Positions 44,473-53,456 of a stretch of DNA of 60,128 nucleotides are shown piece by piece. The stretch is taken from positions 1-60,128 of the forward strand of contig NZ_FMCW01000038.1 of the NCBI RefSeq assembly GCF_900091595.1. Direction: 5' to 3'. Below the pieces are notes generated by a model. The model saw only the letters and a program-made list of their open reading frames with translations. It was not told the DNA's origin and did not search any database. How positions within the stretch are numbered: the first letter of the stretch is position 1; each line of letters starts with the position of its first letter. This DNA is from Micromonospora haikouensis (lineage in GTDB: Bacteria > Actinomycetota > Actinomycetes > Mycobacteriales > Micromonosporaceae). Both the position numbers and the translations under genes were made by a program.

Positions 44473-45617
44473 CGTTGCTCCGCCAGGATCTCTCGTGCGA
44501 TGACCGTCTTCTGGATCTCGTTGGTGCCTTCCTCGAACCGCTGGGCGCGGGCGTCGCGGTAGACGCGCTCGATGGGGCTGCCCTCCCAGTAGCCGATGCC
44601 GCCGTGCGCCTGCAGCGCCTTGTCGGTGACCCGGGTCAGCATGTCGACGGCGACCAGCTTGGCCATCGAGGACAGCGCGTCCGCGTCGGCGGCCCCCGCC
44701 TCCCACCGCCGCGCCGCGTGCAGGGTGAGCTGCCGGGCGGCCTCGATGTCGGCGGCGTTCTCGGCGAGCGCGAAGGCGATCGCCTGGCGGGCGGTCAGCG
44801 GCTTGCCGAAGGTGACCCGGCGGCGCGCGTGGGCGACCGCCAGCTCCTGGGCGCGGCGGGCCAGGCCGACGCAGGTCATGGCGACGCCGATGCGGCTGGG
44901 GGTGAGGAAGCCGCCGAGGGCGACCGCGAGGCCCGCGCCCTCCTCGCCGAGCCGGTTGGCCACCGGCACCGGGGCCCCGTCGAAGATCAGGTGGGCGTGG
45001 TCGGTGCCGCGTACCCCCATGGTGTCGGCCATCGGCTCGACCCGGACGCTTGGGACGTGCCGGTCCACCATGAGCGCGACGGTGCCGTCCTTACCGGTGG
45101 TGCCGGCGAGCCGGGCGAACAGCAGCCAGTAGTCGCAGCTCACCCCGAAGGTGATCAGGTGCTTCTCGCCGGAGAGGAGATAGGTGTCGCCGTCGCGGAC
45201 CACGCTGGCGCGCAGGTCGGCCCCGGTGCCGGCGGTGGGCTCGGTGAGGGTGAACGCCACCCGCAGGTCGCCGGCCACCTGCGGGAGGACGAACCGCTTG
45301 CGCTGCTCGTCGGTGGCGAACTGGTCCATGGCCCGCCAGACGCCGTTGCAGACGTGCACGATCATCCGCAGCGACGCGTGGGACATGGAGAACAGTTCGA
45401 GCAGCCGCAGGTACTGCGTGAAGGAGAGCCCGGCGCCGCCGTACTCGGCCGGGGCGGCCAGCCGCAGGTAGCCACGGTCGCGCAGGTCGTCCCAGAGCTG
45501 CGGCGGCACCGCCCGGGTGCGCTCGATGGTCTCGGCGTACTCCTCGCCGGGCCCGCGGACGAACGCCTCGACCTCGCGGGCGAGCGTCGCGAACGCCTCG
45601 CCGTCGTCGTCGGTCAC
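44469..45617 (-). CDS. Acyl-CoA dehydrogenase (AnsL/PlmL-type)
   Basis: 382 residues with the full acyl-CoA dehydrogenase fold: FTLTEPTAGTGADLRASVV (FAD site), HGGIGYWEGSPIERVYRDAR, and the catalytic glutamate in FEEGTNEIQ. It introduces or works on alpha,beta double bonds of acyl-CoA substrates using FAD. Its place between the EPSPS-ligase fusion and chcA matches the cyclohexanecarboxyl-CoA cassette of other producers. GTG start, 4-base overlap with the fusion gene. Confidence 0.93.
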   Translation of the reverse strand: MTDDDGEAFATLAREVEAFVRGPGEEYAETIERTRAVPPQLWDDLRDRGYLRLAAPAEYGGAGLSFTQYLRLLELFSMSHASLRMIVHVCNGVWRAMDQFATDEQRKRFVLPQVAGDLRVAFTLTEPTAGTGADLRASVVRDGDTYLLSGEKHLITFGVSCDYWLLFARLAGTTGKDGTVALMVDRHVPSVRVEPMADTMGVRGTDHAHLIFDGAPVPVANRLGEEGAGLAVALGGFLTPSRIGVAMTCVGLARRAQELAVAHARRRVTFGKPLTARQAIAFALAENAADIEAARQLTLHAARRWEAGAADADALSSMAKLVAVDMLTRVTDKALQAHGGIGYWEGSPIERVYRDARAQRFEEGTNEIQKTVIAREILAEQR

Positions 45618-48600
45618 GTGGCCTCCTCGCTGATGATCTGCTTGAGCTGGTCTCGCAGCACGAACTTCTGCACCTTGCCGACCACGTTGCGGGGCAGCTC
45701 GGGCACGGTCTCCAGCCGCTCGGGCCAGTACTGCTTGGCGACCTTGCGCGCGTCCAGGAACCGCCGCATCCCGTCGAGGGTGAACGGCTCGGACGAACCC
45801 CCCGGCCCGGCCGCCTCTGCCGGCCCGGTTGCCTCCGGTGCCGGCTGCGGCACGACGAAGGCGCAGGCCCGCTCGCCGAGGCGCGGGTCCGGCATCGCGA
45901 CGATCGCCACGTCGCGGACGGCCGGGTGGGTGTGCAGGAGCTGCTCCACCTCGGCCACCGGGATCTTCTCCCCGCCCCGGTTGATGACGTCGCGCACCCG
46001 GCCGGTGATCCGGACGAAGCCGGCCTCGTCGATGACCGCCAGGTCCCCGCTGCGGTACCAGCCGTCCGGCGTCAGGGCGGCGGCCGTCCACTCCGGATGG
46101 TCGAGGTAGCCGGCGAAGAGGCAGTCGCCGCCGACCTCGAAGTTGCCCTCGGTGCCGGCGGGCAGGACGCTGCCGTCGTCGCCGGTGACCCGGATCCGCA
46201 CGCCGCGCAGCGCGCGGCCGTCCGTGCCCCAGGCGCGGGCCGGCTCGTCGGTCGGCGCGGCGAGCGTGCCGAGGCAGGACTCGGTGGAGCCCCACGCGCC
46301 GCACACCGCCGCCCCCAGGGTGCGGGTGGCCCGCTCGGCCAGCGTGCGGGGCACCGCCGCGCCGGTGGCGACGAAGACGCGCAGCGCCTCGGGCGGCCCG
46401 CCGCCGGTCTCGACGGCGTCCACCAGGTCGGCGAGGAACGGCGTGGCGGCCTGGACGAAGGTCGCGCCGGTGCGGTGCAGGGTGGCCAGGGCGGCGGGGC
46501 CGCTCCAGATGGGCTCCAGCACGACCGGCGCGCCGAGGACGAAGCCGACCCACATGCCGTAGAGGAAGCCGGTCTGGTGCGCCAGGGGCGACGGCACGTA
46601 CAACCGGTCGGCTGCCGTGAGCCCGAGGTGGCGGGCCTGCATGGCCGCCGCGCGGGTCAGCGTGTCGGCGCGGTGCAGCACGCCCTTGGGCTGGCCGGAC
46701 GTGCCCGAGGTGAACATGAGCTGGGCGAGGGCGTCCGGGGCGGGCCGGCGGGCGGAAAGGGCCGCCGCGTCGGGGCGCTGCCGGGCGAGGGCCGCGTCGA
46801 ACCGCTGCCACCGCGCGGCCGGGCCGCCCTCCGGCGCCGGACCGGGCGACGCCGGGCCCGCCGGCTCCGGCCCCTGGGACGCCGGGCCCGGCGGCAGCGG
46901 GCCGTCGCCGCCGACGACGAGGACGTGCGCCACGGCCGGCGCGCCGGGCGCGGCCAGCACCGACGCGGTCTCGGCGACGTGGTCGCGCCCCCGGAATGCG
47001 GCGGGCACCACGAACACCCGCGCCCGCGAGCGGCGCAGCAGGTCGTCGACCTCCCGCTCGCGGAAGAACGGCATCATCGGGCAGCAGACCGCGCCGACGC
47101 GCAGGGTGGCGAGGGAGAGCACGACGAACTCGTGCCAGTTGGGCAGCTGCCAGGCGACCACGTCGCCCGGCCCGACGCCCAGCTCCAGCAGCAGCGCCGC
47201 CGCGGCGTCCGCGCGCCGGTCCAGCTCCCGCCAGGTGAGTACGCCGCCCGGCCGCCCCGGCGAGGCGGCCTCGATCACGGCGGCGGTGCCCGGGTGGGCG
47301 CGGGCGTGCCGGCGTACCAGGTCGGCGGGGCCGGTGGCGGCCAGCCGGGCCGGGGACGGCAGCGCCGCCGGCCGGGCCGGCTCCCGGTCGGCCGGCGGCC
47401 TGTCGACCGGTGCCCGGTCGACGGACATGTTCAGGCCGACCGCGTTCATCTGGTCGAGGAACTGCGGGTAGGAGATCCGGTGGGCGTTGGGGTAGGTGAG
47501 CCGGCTCTCGCCGGAGGCCCGGGACGCGGCCACGGCCAGGGCCATCAGCACCCGGTGGTCGTTGAACGACGACAGGTCGGCCTCCCGCAGCCGGTCCACG
47601 CCGTCGCAGACGAGCCGGTCGGCGTCCAGCCGCACCCGCCCGCCCATCCGGTTGAGCTGGAGCATCGCGGCCACCCGGTCGGACTCCTTGAGCCGCACGT
47701 GCGCCACGTTCTCCAGGACGGTGCTGCCTCGGGCGTGGGCCCCGAGCACGCTGAGCACCGGGAGCATGTCGGGCACGGCGCGGCAGTCGACGCGTACGCC
47801 GGCCAGCCGCGACCCGTCGTGCCGCACCCGCGTCCAGCCGGTGGCCGGGTCGCGCAGCAGCGGCAGGCCCATCTCGCGCAGGTGGTCCAGCAGGTCGGCC
47901 TCGGGGTGGTCCACCTCGCCCGACGGGCCGGCCGCCAGCCCCCGGAACAGGACGTCGGACGGGTGCAGGGCCGCCGCCGCCAGGCCGAAGGCCGCCGCGC
48001 CGACGTCGGGCGGCAGGTGGATCTCGGCGGGGGTGGCCCGCTGCCCCGGCTCGATCTCGAACCGCCGCCCGTCCGCGCCGACGCTCACGTGCAGGCCGAA
48101 CCGTCGCATCATCGCGATGGTCAGGTCGACGTAGGAGCGCTCGTTGAACGGGCCGACGACGTCGACCACGGTCGGGCCCGTGGCGAACGGGCCGACCAGC
48201 AGCAGGCTGGAGATCCACTGCGAGAGGGTGCCCGGGATCTCCACCCGGCCCCCGGTCGGTGGACGGGCCGGGACCCGGATCGGCAGGAGCCCGCCGGTGG
48301 ACCCGATCTCCACGCCGATGCCGGCCAGCGCGTCGAGCAGCGGGCCGATGGGCCGCCGCCGGAAGTACTTCTGGCCGGTGATGGTGACCGGCGACCCGGC
48401 CAGCGCGGCCAGCCCGGTCAGGAAGTAGAGCGTCGTGCCGGAGCTGCCGACCGAGACCTCCGGCCGGACCGGCCGGTAGGGGCCGCCCCGCACCACGAAC
48501 GTGTCGTCGTCGACGGTGATCGACGTGCCGAGGTCACGCAGGGCGCCGATGGTGTGGCGCACGTGGCCGGCGCCGCAGGCGCCGTGGATGCGGCTCGTCC

Positions 48601-48709
48601 CGTCGGCGAGCGACGCCAGCATCAGCGCGCGGTGGGCATGGTATTTCGATGCCGGTATGTCGAGTTCCCCCACGAGGGGTTCGCTGGTCCCCTTGATGAC
48701 AAGACGCAC
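45614..48709 (-). CDS. EPSP-synthase-like / acyl-CoA ligase fusion (PlmJK-type)
   Basis: 1031 residues in one frame. Residues 1-425 form an EPSP synthase fold: ASKYHAHRALMLAS (K of the active site kept), GSSGTTLYFLTG in place of GNAGTA, RRRPIGPLLDAL, and RLKESDRVAAM. A Pro/Arg linker (about 425-460) leads to an ANL ligase (455-1031): FTSGTSGQPKGVLH, GAWGSTE, YRSGDLAV, GRVRDVINRGGEKI and catalytic lysine in GKVQKFVLRD. In phoslactomycin producers the same two activities are fused, and in ansatrienin they are separate genes, for turning shikimate into a cyclohexenyl-carbonyl-CoA. It is therefore unlikely to be the housekeeping AroA. GTG start 21 bases after the enoyl reductase. Confidence 0.9.
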   Translation of the reverse strand: MRLVIKGTSEPLVGELDIPASKYHAHRALMLASLADGTSRIHGACGAGHVRHTIGALRDLGTSITVDDDTFVVRGGPYRPVRPEVSVGSSGTTLYFLTGLAALAGSPVTITGQKYFRRRPIGPLLDALAGIGVEIGSTGGLLPIRVPARPPTGGRVEIPGTLSQWISSLLLVGPFATGPTVVDVVGPFNERSYVDLTIAMMRRFGLHVSVGADGRRFEIEPGQRATPAEIHLPPDVGAAAFGLAAAALHPSDVLFRGLAAGPSGEVDHPEADLLDHLREMGLPLLRDPATGWTRVRHDGSRLAGVRVDCRAVPDMLPVLSVLGAHARGSTVLENVAHVRLKESDRVAAMLQLNRMGGRVRLDADRLVCDGVDRLREADLSSFNDHRVLMALAVAASRASGESRLTYPNAHRISYPQFLDQMNAVGLNMSVDRAPVDRPPADREPARPAALPSPARLAATGPADLVRRHARAHPGTAAVIEAASPGRPGGVLTWRELDRRADAAAALLLELGVGPGDVVAWQLPNWHEFVVLSLATLRVGAVCCPMMPFFREREVDDLLRRSRARVFVVPAAFRGRDHVAETASVLAAPGAPAVAHVLVVGGDGPLPPGPASQGPEPAGPASPGPAPEGGPAARWQRFDAALARQRPDAAALSARRPAPDALAQLMFTSGTSGQPKGVLHRADTLTRAAAMQARHLGLTAADRLYVPSPLAHQTGFLYGMWVGFVLGAPVVLEPIWSGPAALATLHRTGATFVQAATPFLADLVDAVETGGGPPEALRVFVATGAAVPRTLAERATRTLGAAVCGAWGSTESCLGTLAAPTDEPARAWGTDGRALRGVRIRVTGDDGSVLPAGTEGNFEVGGDCLFAGYLDHPEWTAAALTPDGWYRSGDLAVIDEAGFVRITGRVRDVINRGGEKIPVAEVEQLLHTHPAVRDVAIVAMPDPRLGERACAFVVPQPAPEATGPAEAAGPGGSSEPFTLDGMRRFLDARKVAKQYWPERLETVPELPRNVVGKVQKFVLRDQLKQIISEEAT

Positions 48710-48730
48710 GGTCGCTCCCCGCAGTGTGTG

Positions 48731-49615
48731 TCAGCCGGTCGCGGTCTCGCCGCGCGACGCCGTCGTCCCGCCGGCCTGAGCCGTCGCGGCGGGGGGCACG
48801 CCGGTGCCCGTCGCCGGCGACACGCCGACCCCGCCGAAGACGGCGTGCATGCCGCCGTCGGCGTGCACCACCTGCCCCGTGGTGTGCCGGGACAGGTCCG
48901 ACAGCAGGAACAGGACCGCGCCGACGACACGCGCCGGGTCGGCGCGGTCCCAGCCCAGCGGGGCCCACCGCTCGTACTGGTCGGCCAGCTCGGCGAAGGT
49001 GCGCACCCCGCGCGCCGACACGGTCTCGACCGGGCCGGCGGCGACCAGGTTGACCCGGATGCCGGACGGCCCGAGGTGCAGCGCGAGGTAGCGGGCGACG
49101 GCCTCCAGCGCCGACTTGTAGACCCCCATCCAGCCGTAGCCGGGCAGCGCGCGGGTGGAGTCGACGGTCAGGCCGACCGCCGCGCCGCCGCCCGGGGCGC
49201 GCGCGAGCAGCGGCGCGAGCGCGGTGGTGAGCTGCTGGAAGGAGTACGCCGAAGCCCGGAACCCGTCGAGCACGCCGCTGGCCGGCGCGCTGACGAAGCC
49301 CGGGCCCAGCGCGTCGGGCGGCGCGGCGGCGATGCTGTGCAGCACGCCGTCGAGCTGCCCCCAGCGGCTCTCGATCTGCTCGGCCAGGGACGCGACGCTC
49401 TCGTCGGACATGACGTCCAGGTCGAGCACCTCGGCCGGGGACGGCAGCAGGTCGGCCACCTTGCGGGTGATGCGGGCCACCCGACCGAACGAGGTCAGGA
49501 CGACCTCGCAGCCCTCCCGTTGCAGGGCCGCCGCCACGTGCCAGGCGATCGACTCGTTGTTGAGGACGCCGGTGACGAGGTAGCGGCGCTTGTCCAGGCT
49601 GAGCAGGGAGGTCAA
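48731..49615 (-). CDS. InhA/FabI-like enoyl-ACP reductase
   Basis: 294 residues. It is closer to mycobacterial InhA than to E. coli FabI: GVLNNESIAWHVA near the start, EVLDLDVMSDESVASL, and the catalytic Tyr-x6-Lys in YGWMGVYKSALEAVARYLAL, followed by LVAAGPVETVSARG. It reduces 2-enoyl-ACP with NADH in fatty acid elongation. The C-terminal ~30 residues are a low-complexity Gly/Thr/Ala tail absent from InhA. The TTG start at 49615 overlaps the ACP stop (TTGA), linking it to the ACP at 49612-49869, its likely substrate carrier. A self-resistance role is an alternative. Confidence 0.9.
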   Translation of the reverse strand: MTSLLSLDKRRYLVTGVLNNESIAWHVAAALQREGCEVVLTSFGRVARITRKVADLLPSPAEVLDLDVMSDESVASLAEQIESRWGQLDGVLHSIAAAPPDALGPGFVSAPASGVLDGFRASAYSFQQLTTALAPLLARAPGGGAAVGLTVDSTRALPGYGWMGVYKSALEAVARYLALHLGPSGIRVNLVAAGPVETVSARGVRTFAELADQYERWAPLGWDRADPARVVGAVLFLLSDLSRHTTGQVVHADGGMHAVFGGVGVSPATGTGVPPAATAQAGGTTASRGETATG

Positions 49616-49869
49616 TGTGACGCGCCCGCGACGATCCGCGTGACGAGTTGCCCGATGGTGACGTCGGCCAGCTCGCTGCGCGGGATCTCCACCTTGAACT
49701 CCTTGACGACCATGGCCATCAGGTCGGCGACGTCCAGCGAGTCGATGTCGAGCTGGTCGAACTTGGCGTCCGGGGTGATCGCCTCCTCGTCGACGCCGAG
49801 GTCGATCAGCTCCACGCGGAGCCGGTCGGCGACGACGGACTCGGTGATCGGGGCAGAGGGGGAAGACAT
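49612..49869 (-). CDS. Acyl carrier protein 2
   Basis: 85 residues. The 4'-phosphopantetheine serine lies in LDIDSLDVADLM (about Ser44), giving the typical acidic four-helix ACP. It is distinct in sequence from the ACP at 53449-53691 (LGMDSVAAVEI). A GGAG ribosome site precedes the ATG. It lies between the radical SAM gene (30-base gap) and the enoyl reductase (4-base overlap), suggesting a chain is processed on it by those proteins. Confidence 0.93.
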   Translation of the reverse strand: MSSPSAPITESVVADRLRVELIDLGVDEEAITPDAKFDQLDIDSLDVADLMAMVVKEFKVEIPRSELADVTIGQLVTRIVAGASH

Positions 49870-49899
49870 GCGGGGCGCTCCTTCGATCGGATGGGTTGG

Positions 49900-51030
49900 C
49901 TACGCGGCCAGCGGCGCGCGGCGGGCGAAGTTGGCGTGGTGCCGCTGCGCCCAGTACCACTGACGCCAGTAGCTCTCCGCCAGGTCCAGCCAGGTCTCCA
50001 GCCGGCCGACGTCGTCGAGGAACCGGTTGGCGCTGACCAGGAGCCAGCTGTAGACGCCCTGGCTGTCGCGGCAGTCGGCGCAGTTGCCGGACGTGCAGCA
50101 GAACTGGAGGGTCTGGTAGTCGGCGCCGTAGACGGCGAAGCCGTCCAGGACGGGGTTGCCGTTGGCGATCCGGTCGGCGTGGTCGGGGTGCTCGACGCTG
50201 ATGCTCGGGCAGACGTCGTAGCCGAACTGGCCGCCCCAGTGGCTGCGCCCGGTGATCAGCGTCTCGATGAAGTACGGGTGGCTGACCACGGTCTCCGGAT
50301 ACTTCTCCTTGATCCGCAGCGCCTCGGCGAGGGTGCGCTGCTCGTTGTCGATCCGCAGTGCGTGGTCGCTGCCGTGGTCGGAGTAGAAGTTGAAGGTGAC
50401 CTGGTTGCCGTTGTCCTGGATCGCCCGCACCGTCGGCTCGACGTACTGCAGGCCCTCCTCGGACAGCGCGTACACGAAGATGACGCGCGGGTCGTTGCGG
50501 TAGTGCCCGAGGGCGGTCTCGAAGAGCCCGGTGAACGCCGACCCGTTCGGGCGGTAGCCGCGCAGGGAGTCGTCGAGCGGGCCGCCGCCGAACAGGCTGA
50601 TCGCCACCGCGACGTCCTCGAACCCGGCGCGCGGCAGCGGCCGGATCCCGTTGGTGGAGATCGTGACGTACGGGAGCCGCTCGACGAACGGCACGACCCG
50701 GTTGAGCACCAGCGTGGGCTCGCCGCCGATGAGCGTCGCCTGGGTGACGCCCCGGGCGACGAGCGAGTCGACGAAGTCGGAGATGACGACGGGGTCCGAC
50801 GTCTCGGGGACGGCCGCGTCGAAGCCTCCCTCGAAGTACCAGCAGCCCTTGCACCGGATGTTGCACGTGGTGGTCAGGTGGACCTCGGACGCGGTGACCC
50901 GCAGGCCCATGTCCCGGACGGCGGCGAGCCGCCCGGCCAGGTCGGGGCGGCCGGCGAGCAGCGCCTGGAGCCGGGCCTTGGCCTCCTTGCGGGAGGGCGG
51001 GCGTGGATTGATGGCGACAGGGGTGGGCAT
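49900..51030 (-). CDS. Radical SAM protein with C-terminal cysteine cluster
   Basis: 376 residues. The radical SAM 4Fe-4S motif is C56-x3-C60-x2-C63 in TTCNIRCKGCWYFEGG, followed by a glycine-rich SAM-binding LIGGEPTLV. A second set of cysteines near the C-terminus (C274, C311, C312, C317, C320) resembles a SPASM/twitch-like auxiliary cluster site. It could use substrate radicals for a C-C, C-N or dehydrogenation step. The reaction is not predictable from sequence. It lies 19 bases downstream of the diiron protein gene, so the two likely act on the same intermediate. The unusual motif tail GCWYF could help find relatives. Confidence 0.9.
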   Translation of the reverse strand: MPTPVAINPRPPSRKEAKARLQALLAGRPDLAGRLAAVRDMGLRVTASEVHLTTTCNIRCKGCWYFEGGFDAAVPETSDPVVISDFVDSLVARGVTQATLIGGEPTLVLNRVVPFVERLPYVTISTNGIRPLPRAGFEDVAVAISLFGGGPLDDSLRGYRPNGSAFTGLFETALGHYRNDPRVIFVYALSEEGLQYVEPTVRAIQDNGNQVTFNFYSDHGSDHALRIDNEQRTLAEALRIKEKYPETVVSHPYFIETLITGRSHWGGQFGYDVCPSISVEHPDHADRIANGNPVLDGFAVYGADYQTLQFCCTSGNCADCRDSQGVYSWLLVSANRFLDDVGRLETWLDLAESYWRQWYWAQRHHANFARRAPLAA

Positions 51031-51049
51031 GACGCGGTCGTCCCTTCCG

Positions 51050-51769
51050 TCAGTCCGGTACGACGAGCCCGAGGGAGTGGATGCGGGGCGTGACCGTCTG
51101 CAACCACTTCTCCAGGGCCTCGCGGTTGGTCGTCCTGCGCAGGCCGAACCGGACCGCCCGCTTGGAGCGCTCGGAGTCCGGCGTGCCGAAGAGGCCCTGG
51201 AACACCGGCCACAGGCGGTTGAGGCCCGCCTGGAGCTGCTCGCGGCCCTCGTCGGTGGTGGCCAGGTTGCGGCAGACCCGCGCGCCGTGCGCGATGTGGA
51301 TCTTCTCGTCCAGGATGATCGTGCGGACGGCGTCGGCCCAGGGCTTGTAGCTGCTCTCGGCGAACTCCCTGATCATCAGCAGGGCGCTCTCCTCGCCGAT
51401 GTAGGAGTAGATCCCGCGCTCGGCCCACGTGGTGCACTGGTGCAGGCGCTTGTCGGAGAAGAGCCGCCGCTCCTCGATCGTCTGCTCCTCCATGTAGGTC
51501 GTGTCGATGCCGATCTCGGCGAGGACCCGCTTGCCGATCTTGTAGTGGTCGTACTCCTCCGCCGCCCGCTCGGCGCACACCTGGCGCTCCTCGGCGTTGG
51601 GGGCCAGCGGGATGAACATCATGGTGTAGTCGTCGCCGCCGGAGAGCTCGCCCTCCGTATTGATCATGACCTGGCTGATGAGCGCCTTCTGGTACGCCCG
51701 GGGCATGCGCTTGAACTCTTCGGGGGTGCGCACCACGACTTCCTCGTCGTCGAGAATCTCGACTGACAT
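51050..51769 (-). CDS. Ferritin-like diiron protein, PaaA/PaaC-related
   Basis: 239 residues, predicted four-helix bundle. Two ExxH motifs (E72-H75 in EEYDHYKIG and E155-H158 in DEKIHIAHG) and further carboxylates (E39/E41, E126/E127) form a complete set of diiron ligands. The family contains phenylacetyl-CoA epoxidase subunits, which epoxidise an aromatic CoA ester, but its partners (PaaBCDE) are absent here. A monooxygenase or desaturase on an ACP- or CoA-bound substrate is likely; N-oxygenation is possible. ATG with AGGAGGTGG, 112 bases after the ligase gene. Confidence 0.85.
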   Translation of the reverse strand: MSVEILDDEEVVVRTPEEFKRMPRAYQKALISQVMINTEGELSGGDDYTMMFIPLAPNAEERQVCAERAAEEYDHYKIGKRVLAEIGIDTTYMEEQTIEERRLFSDKRLHQCTTWAERGIYSYIGEESALLMIREFAESSYKPWADAVRTIILDEKIHIAHGARVCRNLATTDEGREQLQAGLNRLWPVFQGLFGTPDSERSKRAVRFGLRRTTNREALEKWLQTVTPRIHSLGLVVPD

Positions 51770-51881
51770 GACAAACCACCTCCTGTCGACTAAAGCCCGA
51801 ATGGTGCCGGCCGGAAAGAAAGGGATCTGCCGCACCGTTACGGCATTCCCGCCGAATCGCGTGGAGTTCTGGTGGCCCGAA

Positions 51882-53456
51882 TCAGGTCCGGGTCGGGGAA
51901 AGACTGTCGGCGGCCAGCCGCTGCACTTCCGGCCGCTGGATCTTCCCGAGCGGGGTACGGGGGAAGGCGTCGACGCCGATCTCCTTGAGCGCGACGAACC
52001 TGCGGGGCACCTTGAACGGGCTCAGGAACCGCAGCAGCGTCGTGCGCCAGGCGTCGTCGTCGGCGACGGCGCCGGGCAGCAGCGTGTAGACGAGGATCAG
52101 CTCCACGCCCGTGACCGGGTGCGGCAGCGCCGCGACGACGGCGTCCTCGACGCCCGCCAGGTGGGACACCGCGTTCTCGATCTCGGCGGGGTAGACGTTC
52201 TCGCCGCTGACGATGACCATGCTGTCGATCCGGTCGACGATGGACAGCTCGCCGCGCTCGTCGAGGTGCCCCAGGTCGCCGCTGCGCACCCAGCCGTCGT
52301 CGAGCCGCTTCGCGGTGAGCTCCGGCGCGGCCTCGTAGCGGGTGAAGATGCTCGGGCCGCTGAGCAGGACCTCGCCGTTCTCGCCCGCCGGGACGTCCCG
52401 CCCGTCCGGGCCGACCACGCGCACCCGGGCGAACGGCACGGGCAGCCCGGCGCTGCGGGGCTCCCCCGGCCGGCGGTCGCGCGGCTCCACCGTCGTCAGG
52501 GAGGTCATCTCCGTCATGCCGTACACCTGGTGGACGCCGATGCCGAAGGTGTCCTCGAAGCGGTGGATCAGCTCGGGGCCGAGCGCCGAGCCGCCGGCGA
52601 GGACGCCCTTGAGGCTGCCGGTCGCCGGCCGCTCCGGCCGCTCCACCAGGTTGGCCAGGTAGGCGTTGACAACCAGCGTCCAGGTCGGGCGGTGCCGGTC
52701 GACGTAGTGCCAGAACCGCACCAGCGCCGTCTCGGAGCGCACGCAGACCGACCGGCCGCCGCTCCACAGCGGGGTGAGCGTCGGGAACCCCTGCCCGCCG
52801 GCGTGGAACAGCGGGACGACGTTGAGGAAGACGTCGTCGGGGCCCGCGTCGGCCCACTTCACCATGGCCAGCGAGTTGGCGAGCAGGCTGCGGTGCGACA
52901 GCACGACGCCCTTGGGGACCCCGGTCGAGCCGGAGGTGTAGACGATCTCCGCGTCGCCCGCCCCGCCGTCGCGGGGGGCGGTCAGCTCCCCCTGGTACGC
53001 CGCGCCGCGCGCCAGCACGTCGGCCAGGAGGGCTGCGGCGTCGTCCACGGCGACCCGGCGGGACCCCGGGCCGATCTTCGCGGCGACCGGCGTGGGGGCG
53101 AGCACCAGCGCGGGCGCGCAGTGCGCGAGCAGCGCGTCCAGCTCTCCCGGCCCCGACTTCGGGTTGAGCGGCACGAGGACGCGCTGCGCGGCGATGACGC
53201 CGATGAACAGCAGCGCCGTCAGCGAGGAGTTGTGCATGACCACCGCCACCCGGCCGCCCGGTGGCACCCCGTGCTCGTCGAGCAGCGCGGCGCAGCCCCG
53301 GGTGAAGGTCAGGACGTCGGCGAAGCTCGCCGCCCGGCCGCCCGGCTCGGCGGGGACCAGGTACGGGCGGTCGCCGTGGCGCTCGGCGGCGGCGCGGACG
53401 AGGTCGAGCAGGTTCGTGGTGACCGCGAGATCCGGCTCGTCCAGCGGACTAGGCAT
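51882..53456 (-). CDS. Acyl-AMP ligase (ANL superfamily)
   Basis: 524 residues. ATP-binding P-loop YTSGSTGVPKGVVLSHRSL, YGMTEMTSL, adenylate-binding DGWVRSGDLGHLDERGE, hinge DRIDSMVIVSGENVYPAEIE and the catalytic lysine in PLGKIQRPE. It activates a carboxylic acid as the adenylate and hands it to CoA or, more likely here, to the ACP encoded directly upstream. The substrate could be an aliphatic or aromatic acid; the specificity pocket is not readable. ATG starts 5 bases before the ACP stop. Confidence 0.93.
   Translation of the reverse strand: MPSPLDEPDLAVTTNLLDLVRAAAERHGDRPYLVPAEPGGRAASFADVLTFTRGCAALLDEHGVPPGGRVAVVMHNSSLTALLFIGVIAAQRVLVPLNPKSGPGELDALLAHCAPALVLAPTPVAAKIGPGSRRVAVDDAAALLADVLARGAAYQGELTAPRDGGAGDAEIVYTSGSTGVPKGVVLSHRSLLANSLAMVKWADAGPDDVFLNVVPLFHAGGQGFPTLTPLWSGGRSVCVRSETALVRFWHYVDRHRPTWTLVVNAYLANLVERPERPATGSLKGVLAGGSALGPELIHRFEDTFGIGVHQVYGMTEMTSLTTVEPRDRRPGEPRSAGLPVPFARVRVVGPDGRDVPAGENGEVLLSGPSIFTRYEAAPELTAKRLDDGWVRSGDLGHLDERGELSIVDRIDSMVIVSGENVYPAEIENAVSHLAGVEDAVVAALPHPVTGVELILVYTLLPGAVADDDAWRTTLLRFLSPFKVPRRFVALKEIGVDAFPRTPLGKIQRPEVQRLAADSLSPTRT

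Noticed and set aside
45614..48709. Housekeeping aroA (EPSP synthase) assignment
   Set aside because: Fusion to a CoA ligase, altered GNAGTA loop and the surrounding chcA-type genes fit the cyclohexanecarboxyl-CoA pathway better.
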